Shown piece after piece: positions 54,713-64,000 of a stretch of 64,000 nt of DNA. The translations under genes and the position numbers were made by a program. The stretch is from positions 103,579,222-103,643,221 of the forward strand of contig NC_059075.1 in assembly GCF_020497125.1 (NCBI RefSeq). Direction: 5' to 3'. Each line of letters starts with the position of its first letter. Position 1 is the stretch's first letter. This DNA comes from Mauremys mutica (lineage: Eukaryota; Chordata; Testudines; Geoemydidae). The notes beneath the pieces are model-generated. The model searched no databases, was not told where the DNA came from, and saw only the letters and a list, made by a program, of their open reading frames with translations.

Positions 54713-56683
54713 GGTACATAAGGCATTATATTTTACAACACTGCTGCAATAAGAAAAGGCAAGCTAAAATCAACACCTTAACACATGCAGAAGAGTTTGC
54801 CAGGTCACAATAAGATTGTGTTGTGCCTGTAACTTCCTAGCAGCTAATTTGCAAGTGGGAAAGACAGAAATTGCAGCTTTTGTTTGTGTCTTTTGCCTTC
54901 CTCAGATGTGACTTGTTTTGTCTGAAAAGGAACAGACCTCAGCTGCTCAGGGGTATTTATAATGGATTCTCCCCCCCCCCTTGTTTTTTTAGAAATTTAG
55001 TATAAACTAAATAGATTAGCAAGAGATTTCTTTGTTGTTGTTGTTGTGTGTTTATGCAGTACCTACCACAATAGGGTCCTGGTCCATGACTGAGGGTCCT
55101 AGCAACACAAATAATATAAAAGACACCGTACAGCAAACATAAAAGAAATAAGGGAGGTTGTTAAAATGGAAGTGTTACTTTTTAAGTTTCAAATGCTTTA
55201 ACATGTGCAATTAATAAGCTATTAAAATGTACTTATTAGCTGGATGTTGCAATGGGAGTTTGTCTGCAGTAGCAGATGCAAACCCAGAACCACAATTAAT
55301 TGTTTAATGCTGAATAAGTGAAGAAGGGTTTTGAAACAACACTGTCTCTCCTGGGCCCAAAACACCTCTCTTATCCATACAACACATCCAACATTCTCAC
55401 TAAAAAACATACAAATGTCATTCATAGACCAAGAAATAGCCCAGCTGCAATAAAACAGAGGGTTGGAAAATAACATTGCAAATAAGCTGAATTTCAGAAA
55501 AGGAATTTAATTAGCAATTTTTAAAGCAGTTTGTATTTTTTTAAAAAGAGCATTTTCTTTTGTTACCACACTTTATATATCTAGGTTCAATTTTTCCTCA
55601 TGCTGCATATTTGTTATTTTTACTGAAAGTGTTTCTGAGCAAGGACTTTGTCTTCTCACTGTAAAACATTTAGTGGTGCACAAATATTGAAGTCAATGTG
55701 TTAATGCTTTGGAAACTTGGAAATACATTTACTTTCTCTTCAGCATTCACTTAGATTGCAGTCTGGATAATAACAGTGAGGGTCTTTATATGTCTAAAAT
55801 ATGTAAATACGTAACAGTATTGTTACAGAGCTCTTACCTCCTCCTCTGGTGATGCAGCTCCTGCCTCAGTTTCCATTTTCTGTAGCAGTGGTTTGGCCCT
55901 CAAACCAAAACTGAGCTTCACCCTTCTGAGGTAGCAAAGTTCCAATAACAAACAGCCAGCCTGGTCACAAAAATCCAGCAAAACAAGCCACCTCCCTGTA
56001 CTGGAAACCCTGACCCCTGATAGGAAGCAAATGCTAACCCTAGGCTTTCCACAAGCCCTGCTTCAGTACACAAGTCACCTTCTTCATCTCAAAGGCACTT
56101 GCTAAACAAAGCCCCTCCAGTCCTCAAACAAAAAATAAAACCCACCAGCCCTATTCTCCTCTCTTTTGGCACACACTTTCTCTGACACACCTTTAGTTGC
56201 TGCCCAAGCTCCTTCTAGAGAAACCCACGAGATGGGCCTGCTGTTTTCTAAGTCTTTTACTGCTCTGAGGGAAGGCTCCTTTCTTAGCACTCCAGGCACT
56301 TCTTCCCAGAATGCCTTGCTACAGCCGACAATTCCCATGGTCCTCTCTAGAAAGCCTTGGTTCTGGGCTGATCTGGGACTAGCACTCTGCTGGGCCTGGA
56401 GCAAACAATGTTATAAGCATAAGTAGCGTTTCTTATGTTTTAGAATGGGTTATTTCGGACATTTTAACAAGTGTACAAATCACTGTCAGAGACTTTTTAT
56501 TTAAGGATCTATTAATCACATTTTTGTATGTGATGGGATATTACCATGTGGGTGATTGCCTCTGTAAAGGGTATTGGGGCCAGCCCTGCCTGTGCCATAA
56601 TCAGTTGCCTCCCAACCTGAGAAGGTGGGGTGGGGACTAATGAGGCCAGGTGAGAGCTTGATGAACACCTGGATGTCAGATGG
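54713..56683. other. Intergenic DNA
   Basis: Includes a retroposon-like tail at 55040-55125 ('gcagtacctaccacaatagg', 'gtcctggtccatgactgagg') similar to 4385-4455, and a pyrimidine-rich repeat-like stretch at 55820-56430. No gene supported. Confidence 0.35.
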
Positions 56684-57283
56684 TATGTTTACCCTGCACG
56701 TTATAGGTACCTGGACACTGTGAAAAAAGACTCATGACAGCAAGTCTGAGAGCCGGGGCCAACTGACTTGGGCTCATAGGGCTAAAAATAGCAGTGCAGA
56801 TGTTTGGGCTCTGGCTGGAGACTGGGCTCTGGCAGAGGGGGCAGCGTTTGTTCAATGGGGGCTCCGTGCAAAGTTCAATTCTGGGGCTCCTACCTCTGTG
56901 GAGGACACCATTTTGTTGAGCACAGCTCTGCACAGTGTGATCTCCCATGCATTGTATGTGTGAGGTCACACTGCATGGAGGACACCATTTTGCTCAACAA
57001 AATGGCATCCTCTGCACAGGTAGGACAGGTTCGGGCTCCACGATAGCTGTATTTGTCACCATGGACAAGTAACTGAGTCACCATGTCAGGCAGTCCCCTG
57101 AAGTTACATGGGATGTAGGTGTCTAATACAGCCACTGCAGAGGGTCTTGGAGCCCAATTGCAGCCTGAGTCTGACTATCTACATGGCTAATTTTAGCCCT
57201 GTAGCACAAGCCCCAGAGCTTGTCAGTTGACCTGGGCTCAGTGACTCGCTGCTGAGGGTTTATTTTTACAATGTAAACATATC
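56684..57283. mobile_element. Foldback MITE with a smaller inverted repeat inside
   Basis: Ends ggtatgtttac and gtaaacatatcc. Inner arms 'gggctaaaaatagca' and 'ggctaattttagccc' can pair. Within it, gaggacaccattttg occurs twice in the same direction, and a smaller inverted pair is centred near 56950. Boundaries approximate. Confidence 0.5.
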
Positions 57284-57686
57284 CTAAGCCTGGGCTCTGA
57301 CTCAGGTTTGAGCCCAAGTCCCCCTTCCATCCACACACAAATCGGTCTGATCTGGGTCAGCAAGCTCTCTGGATTCAAGTCCTGCTAAGGGGTAGGTCAG
57401 AGCCCAAGTCCCATTGTGACTTCAGTCTAAGCCCTGTCATTTTGCAATATGGACACAGTTCAAGCTACGGAACCAAACCAGTCTGCATAGTGCAGTATGG
57501 ACACATTAGCATGGCAATGAGACCTGAATCCAGAAATTGTAAATCCAGGTTTACAATGCAGTGTGAATCCTCAAGTATGGGCTTCAAAACACCAGAGCCA
57601 CAAGCCTGGATCCCATTGACACAGATTTACAATGTAGTGTAGACATAGCCTATAAGGGCTGAGAGAACTAAATGTATGTCTATGCT

Positions 57687-57978
57687 CAGGGGCGGCTCTA
57701 TGTATTTTGCTGCCCCAAGCACGGCAGGCAGGCGGCTTTCGGCGGGAGGTCCGCTGGTATCGCGGATTTGGCGGCATGCCTGTGGGAGGTCCACTGGTCC
57801 CGCGCCTTCGGCGTCCCCGCTGCAGAATTGCCACTGAAGCCGTGGGACCGGCGGACCTCCCTCAGGCATGCCACCGAAGGCAGCCTGACTACTGCCCTCA
57901 TGGTGACTGGCAGGCCGCCCCCGGCAGCTTCCTGCCCCAGGCACACACTTGGTGCGCTGGTGCCTGGAGCTGCCCCGG
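57687..57978. mobile_element. GC-rich hAT-like MITE, same family
   Basis: Ends caggggcggctctatg and ctggagctgccccgg. Flanks ctatgct (57680-57686 and 57979-57985) match over 7 bases. It sits inside or beside other foldback elements. Confidence 0.8.
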
Positions 57979-58016
57979 CTATGCTGCACCCCGCGGCAGT
58001 GAGTCTGAGAGCCTAA

Positions 58017-58180
58017 GTCTACAGACTCAAGCTTGCGCCACAGTGCTAAAAATAGCTATGTAGACATTCCCACTCGGACTCTGAAACTCATCCCTCTCTC
58101 CCTGAGTTTCAGAGCCTGAGCGGGAATATCTACATGGCTATTTTTAGTGCCATAGCATGAGCCTGAATCTGTAGACTCAG
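58017..58180. repeat. Foldback repeat
   Basis: Left arm tctacagactcaagcttgcg with 'gctaaaaatagctatgtaga', right arm 'tctacatggctatttttagt' with 'gcctgaatctgtaga'. Resembles the arms of the element at 56684-57283, so it is probably a relative. Confidence 0.55.
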
Positions 58181-58250
58181 GATGTGAGTGAGATTCACTG
58201 CTTTAGGATTGTTTTGTTTGTTTTGCAGTGTAGATAGATGTACCCTCAGA

Positions 58251-60029
58251 GAGAGGAATTATAAGAAGCAGTCAGTCTCCTATGGAAAGTCCTGAAGTAG
58301 GATCTGCAGGAAGTAGGGAACTCTAGTGACTGGTACACTGTCAGAGGGACTCCAAGGAAGACAGCCTGGAAGTCAGTGCTCTAACAAAGTAGAGAAAAAC
58401 TTAAAGATAGCCCAAAAGGAGCTGAGAAATTGGGATGAGGACATCCCTGGGAGGGTGGGTGGTGGTGGTGGAAGAACCTTTTGTTTGTTTGGACATGTAG
58501 TTGGACTTGTTACCCCAGAAGAGGTTAAATTTAAGTTTCTTGTCCAGAAGGCTAAGCCAGTTTGTCTATCCCAACCCATTAGGTGAAGGCAGAGGGGTCC
58601 CACCTTTGGAGGAAACTGAGGTAAGGAGCATATGGAGTGCCATATTTTACCAAAAAGGAGTGTAGTGGGGTGGCTATGAGCCTCATTACACCACTCAAGA
58701 CATGTTGTTTCTGGGGATTTTCTTAAGATGAAAGAAAATTCTATCTTTACTTGTGTTTACAAACCCAGCCCTGTCTATCAGACATATTAACAGTGAAAAA
58801 GAAACAAAATTCAAATGGGATGGGTTTTTTGTGGCCGAGTGGACTATCAGTATTTTGCCAAGGTTTTTAAATAGTACCTCTTTCTTTCAATTTGTGAGGG
58901 TGAGACCAAAGCAGCAATTTGTGGCACCTCTAAAATGAAGTTATGGTAAAATAAATATCATAATCAAATTAATAATTCAGTTATTGAGCAAATGAATAAA
59001 CTGAAATCATGAATTAAGTATTTTTTTGGTATGTTGGATCTACCACATCAAGTTTTGGAGCTTTCCTCATGATACGGGATTTTTTATAGGTGCAGAGAAG
59101 CCTGTTTTTAAAAGGTTTTTCTCTCTTGGCATGGTGACTCATGGTTATTCGGATGGGGGGATGGGAAAGGAGGGGAATTCCCTCCTTTTTTAGTTTTCCA
59201 TGACTAAGGTTTTCTTTTCAGTTTCAAGTTGCTTCAACGCTTTCCCCATTAATGTTAATGGTCCACCCTTCTCTTTTCTGGATTGCACAATGCTAAGTAC
59301 TTGTGGCTAGTCTTGTCTGGTTGGGGAGGTGGCCCCTGTGTATCTGATTGTTTCACACCTCTGCAGTGAAGTGTAGCTGAATGTTGCAGCACAAATTATG
59401 AGCACAGGTTTATATACACAAATACATAAACTCATAACCAATGTTTGTATACATATCTCATAATAACCAACAGGTTCAGCATGTTACAAATTTTCATAAG
59501 AGACCTTGCTTGACATATTTTAACATAGTAATATTGTATACAACCAGTTGATTCAATTGCACATTCTGTGGGATTCTGGCCCTCAGATCTCCCTTTGGAG
59601 TGTCTAGACCCTAAGTGTCACAAATGAAGAAATATCAAAACAAAACAACCCCTTCCCCCCAGCCCTGTAGTATTTCTTCCATCAGCCACTGCAGTCAAGT
59701 GGACTAAGCAGTTTTCCTGTTTGATTAAACCTCTGCCTTGAGAAAATGGATTTTTCCAATTGCAAAATCCAGATTTGCTATAAAGTCCATAGCAGCTCCC
59801 ATTCCACCAGCATTGCCAGGGTGTGCATACATTCTATAAGAAAACAAAAGGCCTTTTCAGCTTTAACAGAAATGGTACTCACAATACTGTTGCCAGCCAT
59901 TCTAGGGATTCTCCTTGGTTCTGCAGTTATGTCACAGTCACAGTGTACAGCTCATCTAAGGTTTCTTCTAGATGCTACAAGAGCATTCCAGTTCTGGTTA
60001 GCCCATCGATGCTCTCTTACACACTCCAA
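58251..60029. other. Intergenic DNA
   Basis: No exon, clear repeat border or RNA gene that I can support. The frame 59746-60029 is open only by chance ahead of the CR1 copy. Confidence 0.35.
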
Positions 60030-60876
60030 AATGATGGGGGCTAATTTAGCTACAACGAGTCAGGAAAAAGATCTTGGAGTCATCATGGATAGTTCTCTGA
60101 AGATGTCCACGCAGTGTACAGAGGCGGTCAAAAAAGCAAACAGGATGTTAGGAATCATTAAAAAGGGGATAGAGAATAAGACTGAGAATATATTATTGCC
60201 CTTATATAAATCCATGGTACGCCCACATCTCGAATACTGTGTACAGATGTGGTCTCCTCACCTCCAAAAAGATATTCTAGCACTAGAAAAGGTTCAGAAA
60301 AAGGCAACTAAAATGATTAGGGGTTTGGAGAGGGTCCCATATGAGGAAAGATTAAAGAGGCTAGGACTCTTCAGCTTGGAAAAGAGGAGACTAAGGGGGG
60401 ATATGATAGAGGTATATAAAATCATGAGTGATGTTGAAAAAGTGGATAAGAAAAAGTTATTTACTTATTCCCATAATACAAGAACTAGGGGTCACCAAAT
60501 AAAATTAATAGGCAGCAGGTTTAAAACAAATAAAAGGAAGTTCTTCTTCACGCAGCGCACAGTCAACTTGTGGAACTCCTTACCTGAGGAGGTTGTGAAA
60601 GCTAGGACTATAACAGTGCTTAAAAGAGAACTGGATAAATTCATGGTGGTTAAGTCCATAAATGGCTATTAGCCAGGATGGGTAAAGAATGGTGTCCCTA
60701 GCCTCTGTTCGTCAGAGGATGGAGATGGATGGCAGGAGAGAGATCACTTGATCATTGCCTGTTTAGGTTCACTCCCTCTGGGGCACCTGGCATTGGCCAC
60801 TGTCGGTAGACAGATACTGGGCTAGATGGACCTTTGGTCTGACCCAGTACGGCCATTCTTATGTTCTTATGTTCAA
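60030..60876 (+). mobile_element. 5'-truncated CR1 LINE, same subfamily
   Basis: Aligns closely with 11366-12206 and keeps the C-terminal ORF2 frame open to NGY and stop (60670-60672), followed by the same 3' UTR and the attcttatgttctt end. Severe 5' truncation is normal for CR1. An upstream host frame happens to be open into it from 59746, which is a chance fusion. Confidence 0.9.
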
Positions 60877-62119
60877 AAGGAGCTTTCTCCTCTCTCTCAG
60901 TTTGAAAGGAACTTTCTCCTCTCTTCTGCCCCCTTCAAACAGGTAGGCAGGGTCTGGTTGTAGAAACTCCAGCACAGAGCCCTATGTCCCCACTTGCCGC
61001 TTCATGTACCTTGGATGCCTCCCTGCAGATGCAGTTTCTGTACACACTTTCTTACCAGTGACTTTTATTATAGCAGCAACATAATGCAGTCATCACACTC
61101 ACTTAGCTGAAACACAATCAATAACACACCCTTCATGGGCTACTGGAATTGTGACTACAACTCTGAGCTTTAGGACTATTATCATTCATCTGAGGAAACA
61201 GACAGAAACTGAGGGGAAAAAATTGGAACACATCTTATTTCTACAGGAGAGGTGGGGAAAGAGATTTCCAGGGGGGCAGTGACCTCTCATGTCTCCTCTT
61301 AGCTACAGGGCTGCTGCTTCTGTCTTCCTCCAGCAGTGTAGGGGAGCACTAAGCGATAGGCATTATACACAGGACATTTTAAAATTGCAATGCATTTTGG
61401 CTTTGGTAAAAATTCTAAGACTAACAGTAGTAAACATTGGTTTCACACTTTAATCTATTTACAAACCATTGCCATGTAAATATCAGGGACAAATGATAAT
61501 CACCACAACAGTGAGCTTTGTTTAGAGAAACCTTATACAGGAATATAATAATCAGTTTTCTCCCCCAACTGGGTGCAACCACCGTTCTCCTCACACTACC
61601 GAGGACATGTTGTTGCTGGTAATCTCACCAAATGGAGTTGAAACTTCTGATTTACACGTATTTCTTCAACCGGTGAGTCTATGGAATGTTAATATTCAAG
61701 AATAACGGACAGGTGTGCTGGGTTTTTTTTTTGCAGGTGAGCGTATTTAGAGTATTGCATAAATGGTAACTAAATACCTATTTGTCATATGTCTAATTTG
61801 CTGGGTATGTAATTGGTGTATTATTTTTCCCTAACAACCTCCCACATTTTTTAAGCCATTTCTCTAGTTTTGGACTATTTTTCCTCTCCCAGAGAGAGGC
61901 TATCAGTAGCCTAGCAGCTACAAGATTCCTTCATTTCTCTTTGGGTGACCCTTTCTGTCAGGCTTTACACTTTTATAGGGGTAGGGATTTGGGGGATGGG
62001 GTGGGGAGGTGGAAGCTGGTTGATCATGGCTTTTAAAAACAAACATTTCCCAGCTTTTAGTGTTTGGGTGAGGGACACACGAACGCAAAGTCAGACGATG
62101 ACTGGTGTTTCCTTGTACA
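60877..62119. other. Region upstream of the CpG-rich promoter
   Basis: Ordinary AT-leaning sequence. I see no exon here and no recognisable repeat of size. Confidence 0.35.
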
Positions 62120-62660
62120 AAGTACAAGCCATGCAGCCTGCGCGCTCCTACCCCGTCCCCAGGCTACAGGCGCCGCGCCTTCTTGGGGCTAAGGATACCA
62201 GAGAGAGAAAGTAAAAGCGAAACAAGGTCCCTTTGCCAATCGGACTGCCAGAGCTCAGATCCGGCGCAGACCGAGCAGAGCGACCACCGCCCCCTGGCTG
62301 GATCGGCCGCGGGCCATGGCGTGGGCAGGGGGCTCCGCTGGGCAGCGGTGCCTGCCGCTCCTGGCTCTCGGCGGCCTGCTCCAGCTGGCAGGTGAACAAG
62401 GCTCAGCCCGGGGCGGCCGGGAGGGAGATCCGCGGGCCACGGCGATAAGAGTTGCGGGCGGCCCCGGTACAGAGTCGGGCCAAGCTGCGGGTGCCCCATG
62501 GCAAAGGGGGACGGGGGGGCGCAGCGTCCCTGGCGTCCTGAGCCTGCGGAGGCACCAGGAGCCGCGGGACTGGGCGGGGCGCTGGTCCCACCCGCGCACA
62601 CCCTGGAGCCGGGTGGGATGGGGAGGGTTTGAGGGGCTCCCCCCTCTCGTTGCAGGGGTC
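62120..62660 (+). promoter_or_regulatory. CpG-island-like promoter region
   Basis: This is the only non-repeat stretch in the window with dense CpG dinucleotides and high GC over more than 500 bases. It surrounds the leader exon at 62316. No TATA box is evident ahead of the ATG, as is usual for CpG-island promoters. Minus-strand open frames across it (62164-62803) reflect GC content rather than genes. Confidence 0.5.
62316..62391 (+). CDS. Signal-peptide first exon of a downstream gene (possibly Ig superfamily, NCR3LG1-like)
   Basis: The ATG lies in a good context (gggccATGG) inside a CpG-rich stretch. It encodes MAWAGGSAGQRCLPLLALGG then LLQLA, a hydrophobic leader with small residues at its end, and splices at CAG|gtgaac in phase 1. 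A phase-1 leader exon is the rule in Ig-superfamily genes. Human NCR3LG1 lies beside NUCB2, and the start resembles a leader of that kind, but a leader peptide is too short to assign. The rest of the gene would lie beyond 64000. The Ig exons at 51313-53371 are upstream of it and so cannot belong to it. Confidence 0.55.
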
Positions 62661-62864
62661 AGTTTGCCTGGCCCAGCTGGTGTCTGGTTTAGTTCTGTAA
62701 CTGCTCCGTGTTCCGATTCCCTGGCTGGGCCAGGTGTACCGACACATTTCGAAACCCTCCCGTTTTGCAACCAGTTGCAGTTTCTGCCGCACAACGTAAG
62801 CATCTGGGCTCCTGCTCAGGACTTGCTCCCGCCTGATCCATGGGGTTGCAAATCAGGCGGGACA
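62392..62864. other. First intron of the leader-exon gene, before the MITE
   Basis: GC-rich at first, then ordinary sequence. It contains no Ig domain or other exon that I can recognise. Confidence 0.35.
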
Positions 62865-63701
62865 GGGTTTGTGGTACACTGGCGATTTGCAGCGCTGGAA
62901 AGCCTCCACCAGCGCTGCAATTAGTAAGTGGCCACACCTGCAGGGCACTTCCAGCGCTGCAACTCCCTGGCTGCAGCGCTGGCCGTATACCTCACTCGGC
63001 ATGGGGAATAAGGATTCCAGCGCTGGTCATCAAGTGTGGCCACACACCAGCGCTGTGATTGGCCTCCAGGGTATAAGGTGTATCCCAGAATGCTTTTATA
63101 AATTACTCTCTTTGTTTTGTTATGCAGCCTCTCTTTGTTTTGTTGTGAACGAGCTCCGGATCGGAGCGCCGAACAGAGCTCCTGTTTGCTGTGATCATCT
63201 GTACCTGGCTGTAAACAATCAAATGAGAGGCAGGGAGAGTGAATGAAACAGAACCGATCGGAGCTCCGTTGAACTGCTAATCTAAAACAAACACTGATCA
63301 CAGCAAACACCACAGGGAGTGAGTGAAACAGCGGGGGGGGGGGGGAGTCCGTGTTGGAGGCAGGCTGTATGCAATTAAGAGTTAAGACTAAGGGCTCATG
63401 AACATTTTGTGATTTTTCCAATCCAGGAAGCTAACACACAACACTGTTGGCTCCAAAAATCCACTCTATCTTCCCCGCTCCCTGTCACAGTACACCACCC
63501 TCCACCCCCCTCTTTTGAAAAGCACGTTGTTGCACTTGAATGCTGGGATAGCTGCCCATAATGCAGCACTCCCAACAGCGCTGCTAATACTGCAAATGTG
63601 GCCACACACCAGCGCTGGTAGCTGTGAGTGTGGCCACACACCAGCGCTGCTCCTACACAGCTGGATGACCAGCGCTGCAAACCGTAAGTGTAGCCATACC
63701 C
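62865..63701. mobile_element. Second CAGCGCTG-rich MITE, in the first intron of the leader-exon gene
   Basis: Homologous along its length to 44933-45766 and of almost equal length (837 bp). Right end is gtaagtgtagccataccc and the left end gggtttgtggtacact is mutated. Contains the same cagcgctg clusters at both ends. Target flanks do not match clearly. Confidence 0.75.
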
Positions 63702-64000
63702 TCACATTCTGCTTCCTCCTGGCTAATGTGCCAAATTGACCTATTGCAGGGTTCTGGGGGTTTCTGCATTTTAATTTTATTTTAAATGAAGTGTTTTAAG
63801 CATGTTAAAAAACTTATACTTTATATACAACAATAGTTTAGTTATATATTATAGCCATAAAAAGAGACCTTCTAAAAATATTAAAATGTATTACTGGCAT
63901 GTGAAACCTTGAATCAGAGAGACTAAATGAAGACTCGGCACAGCTCTTCTGAAAGGTTGCTGAACCCTGATCTTTTGGATGCTTGAGGCATGCTCTTTCA

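Noticed and set aside
59746..60672. Open frame of 308 codons
   Set aside because: The C-terminal part is a truncated CR1 ORF2. The N-terminal part is host sequence open by chance, with no splice or domain support.
62164..62803. Minus-strand open frames (145, 182 and 129 codons)
   Set aside because: They overlap the CpG-rich leader-exon region. High GC gives open frames on both strands and no domain is visible.

Overview
This is vertebrate genomic DNA, most probably from a cryptodiran turtle. The evidence is a tRNA-headed SINE whose tail matches the CR1 3' end (8304-8478, the Cry I / tortoise pol III SINE type), many CR1 LINE copies, solo LTRs, and GC-rich foldback hAT-like and Harbinger-like miniature elements typical of reptile genomes. 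There is no sign of prokaryotic gene structure, and almost all long open frames lie inside transposable elements.

The main gene is NUCB2 (nucleobindin-2, precursor of nesfatin-1), on the + strand from 545 to 38003. Eleven coding exons are visible with good AG/GT borders and consistent phases. They run from the middle of the nesfatin-1 segment, through the prohormone KR site, the basic/coiled region, two EF-hands and the leucine-zipper-like coiled coil, to a C-terminal exon about 10 kb downstream. The exons for the signal peptide and the N-terminal end lie upstream of the window. Exon J can end in two ways: read through its splice donor it stops after two more codons, or it is spliced to a last exon that adds a Pro/Gln/His-rich tail of about 40 residues.

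The introns are packed with repeats. Intron 2 (2156-13446) holds an unclassified repeat family, a solo LTR with a 5-bp target duplication, a Cry I SINE, a MIR-like piece and a nearly full-length but broken CR1. Intron 5 (17737-22805) holds GC-rich elements and a MITE split by an LTR, with an unusual 60-bp flanking duplication. Intron 6 (22865-25568) holds a 5'-truncated LINE with an intact FADD motif and a C-terminal C2H2 finger, flanked by an 11-bp target duplication. Intron 10 (28010-37881) holds several CR1 copies, one of them split by a hAT-like element, and two back-to-back MITEs.

Downstream of NUCB2 (38004-51312) come the likely 3' UTR, a second solo LTR of the same family, an AGCGCTG-rich Harbinger-like element, an old LINE split by another solo LTR, and two GC-rich MITEs with perfect 8-bp target duplications, the second followed by three identical 125-bp tandem units. 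At 51313-53371 are two immunoglobulin-like exons. The first has an internal frameshift and the second is truncated and out of phase, so this looks like a dead Ig-superfamily gene. At 62316-62391, in a CpG-rich stretch, is a signal-peptide exon ending in phase 1, which suits the first exon of an Ig-superfamily gene continuing beyond the window. In human, NCR3LG1 (B7-H6) is the neighbour of NUCB2, so an NCR3LG1-like gene or cluster is a reasonable guess from synteny, but the sequence alone does not prove it.

I found no new biological system. The more interesting points are the alternative NUCB2 C-terminus, the decayed Ig exons next to a possibly live signal-peptide exon, the LTR with the 60-bp flanking repeat, and several nested insertions whose order can be read from target duplications.
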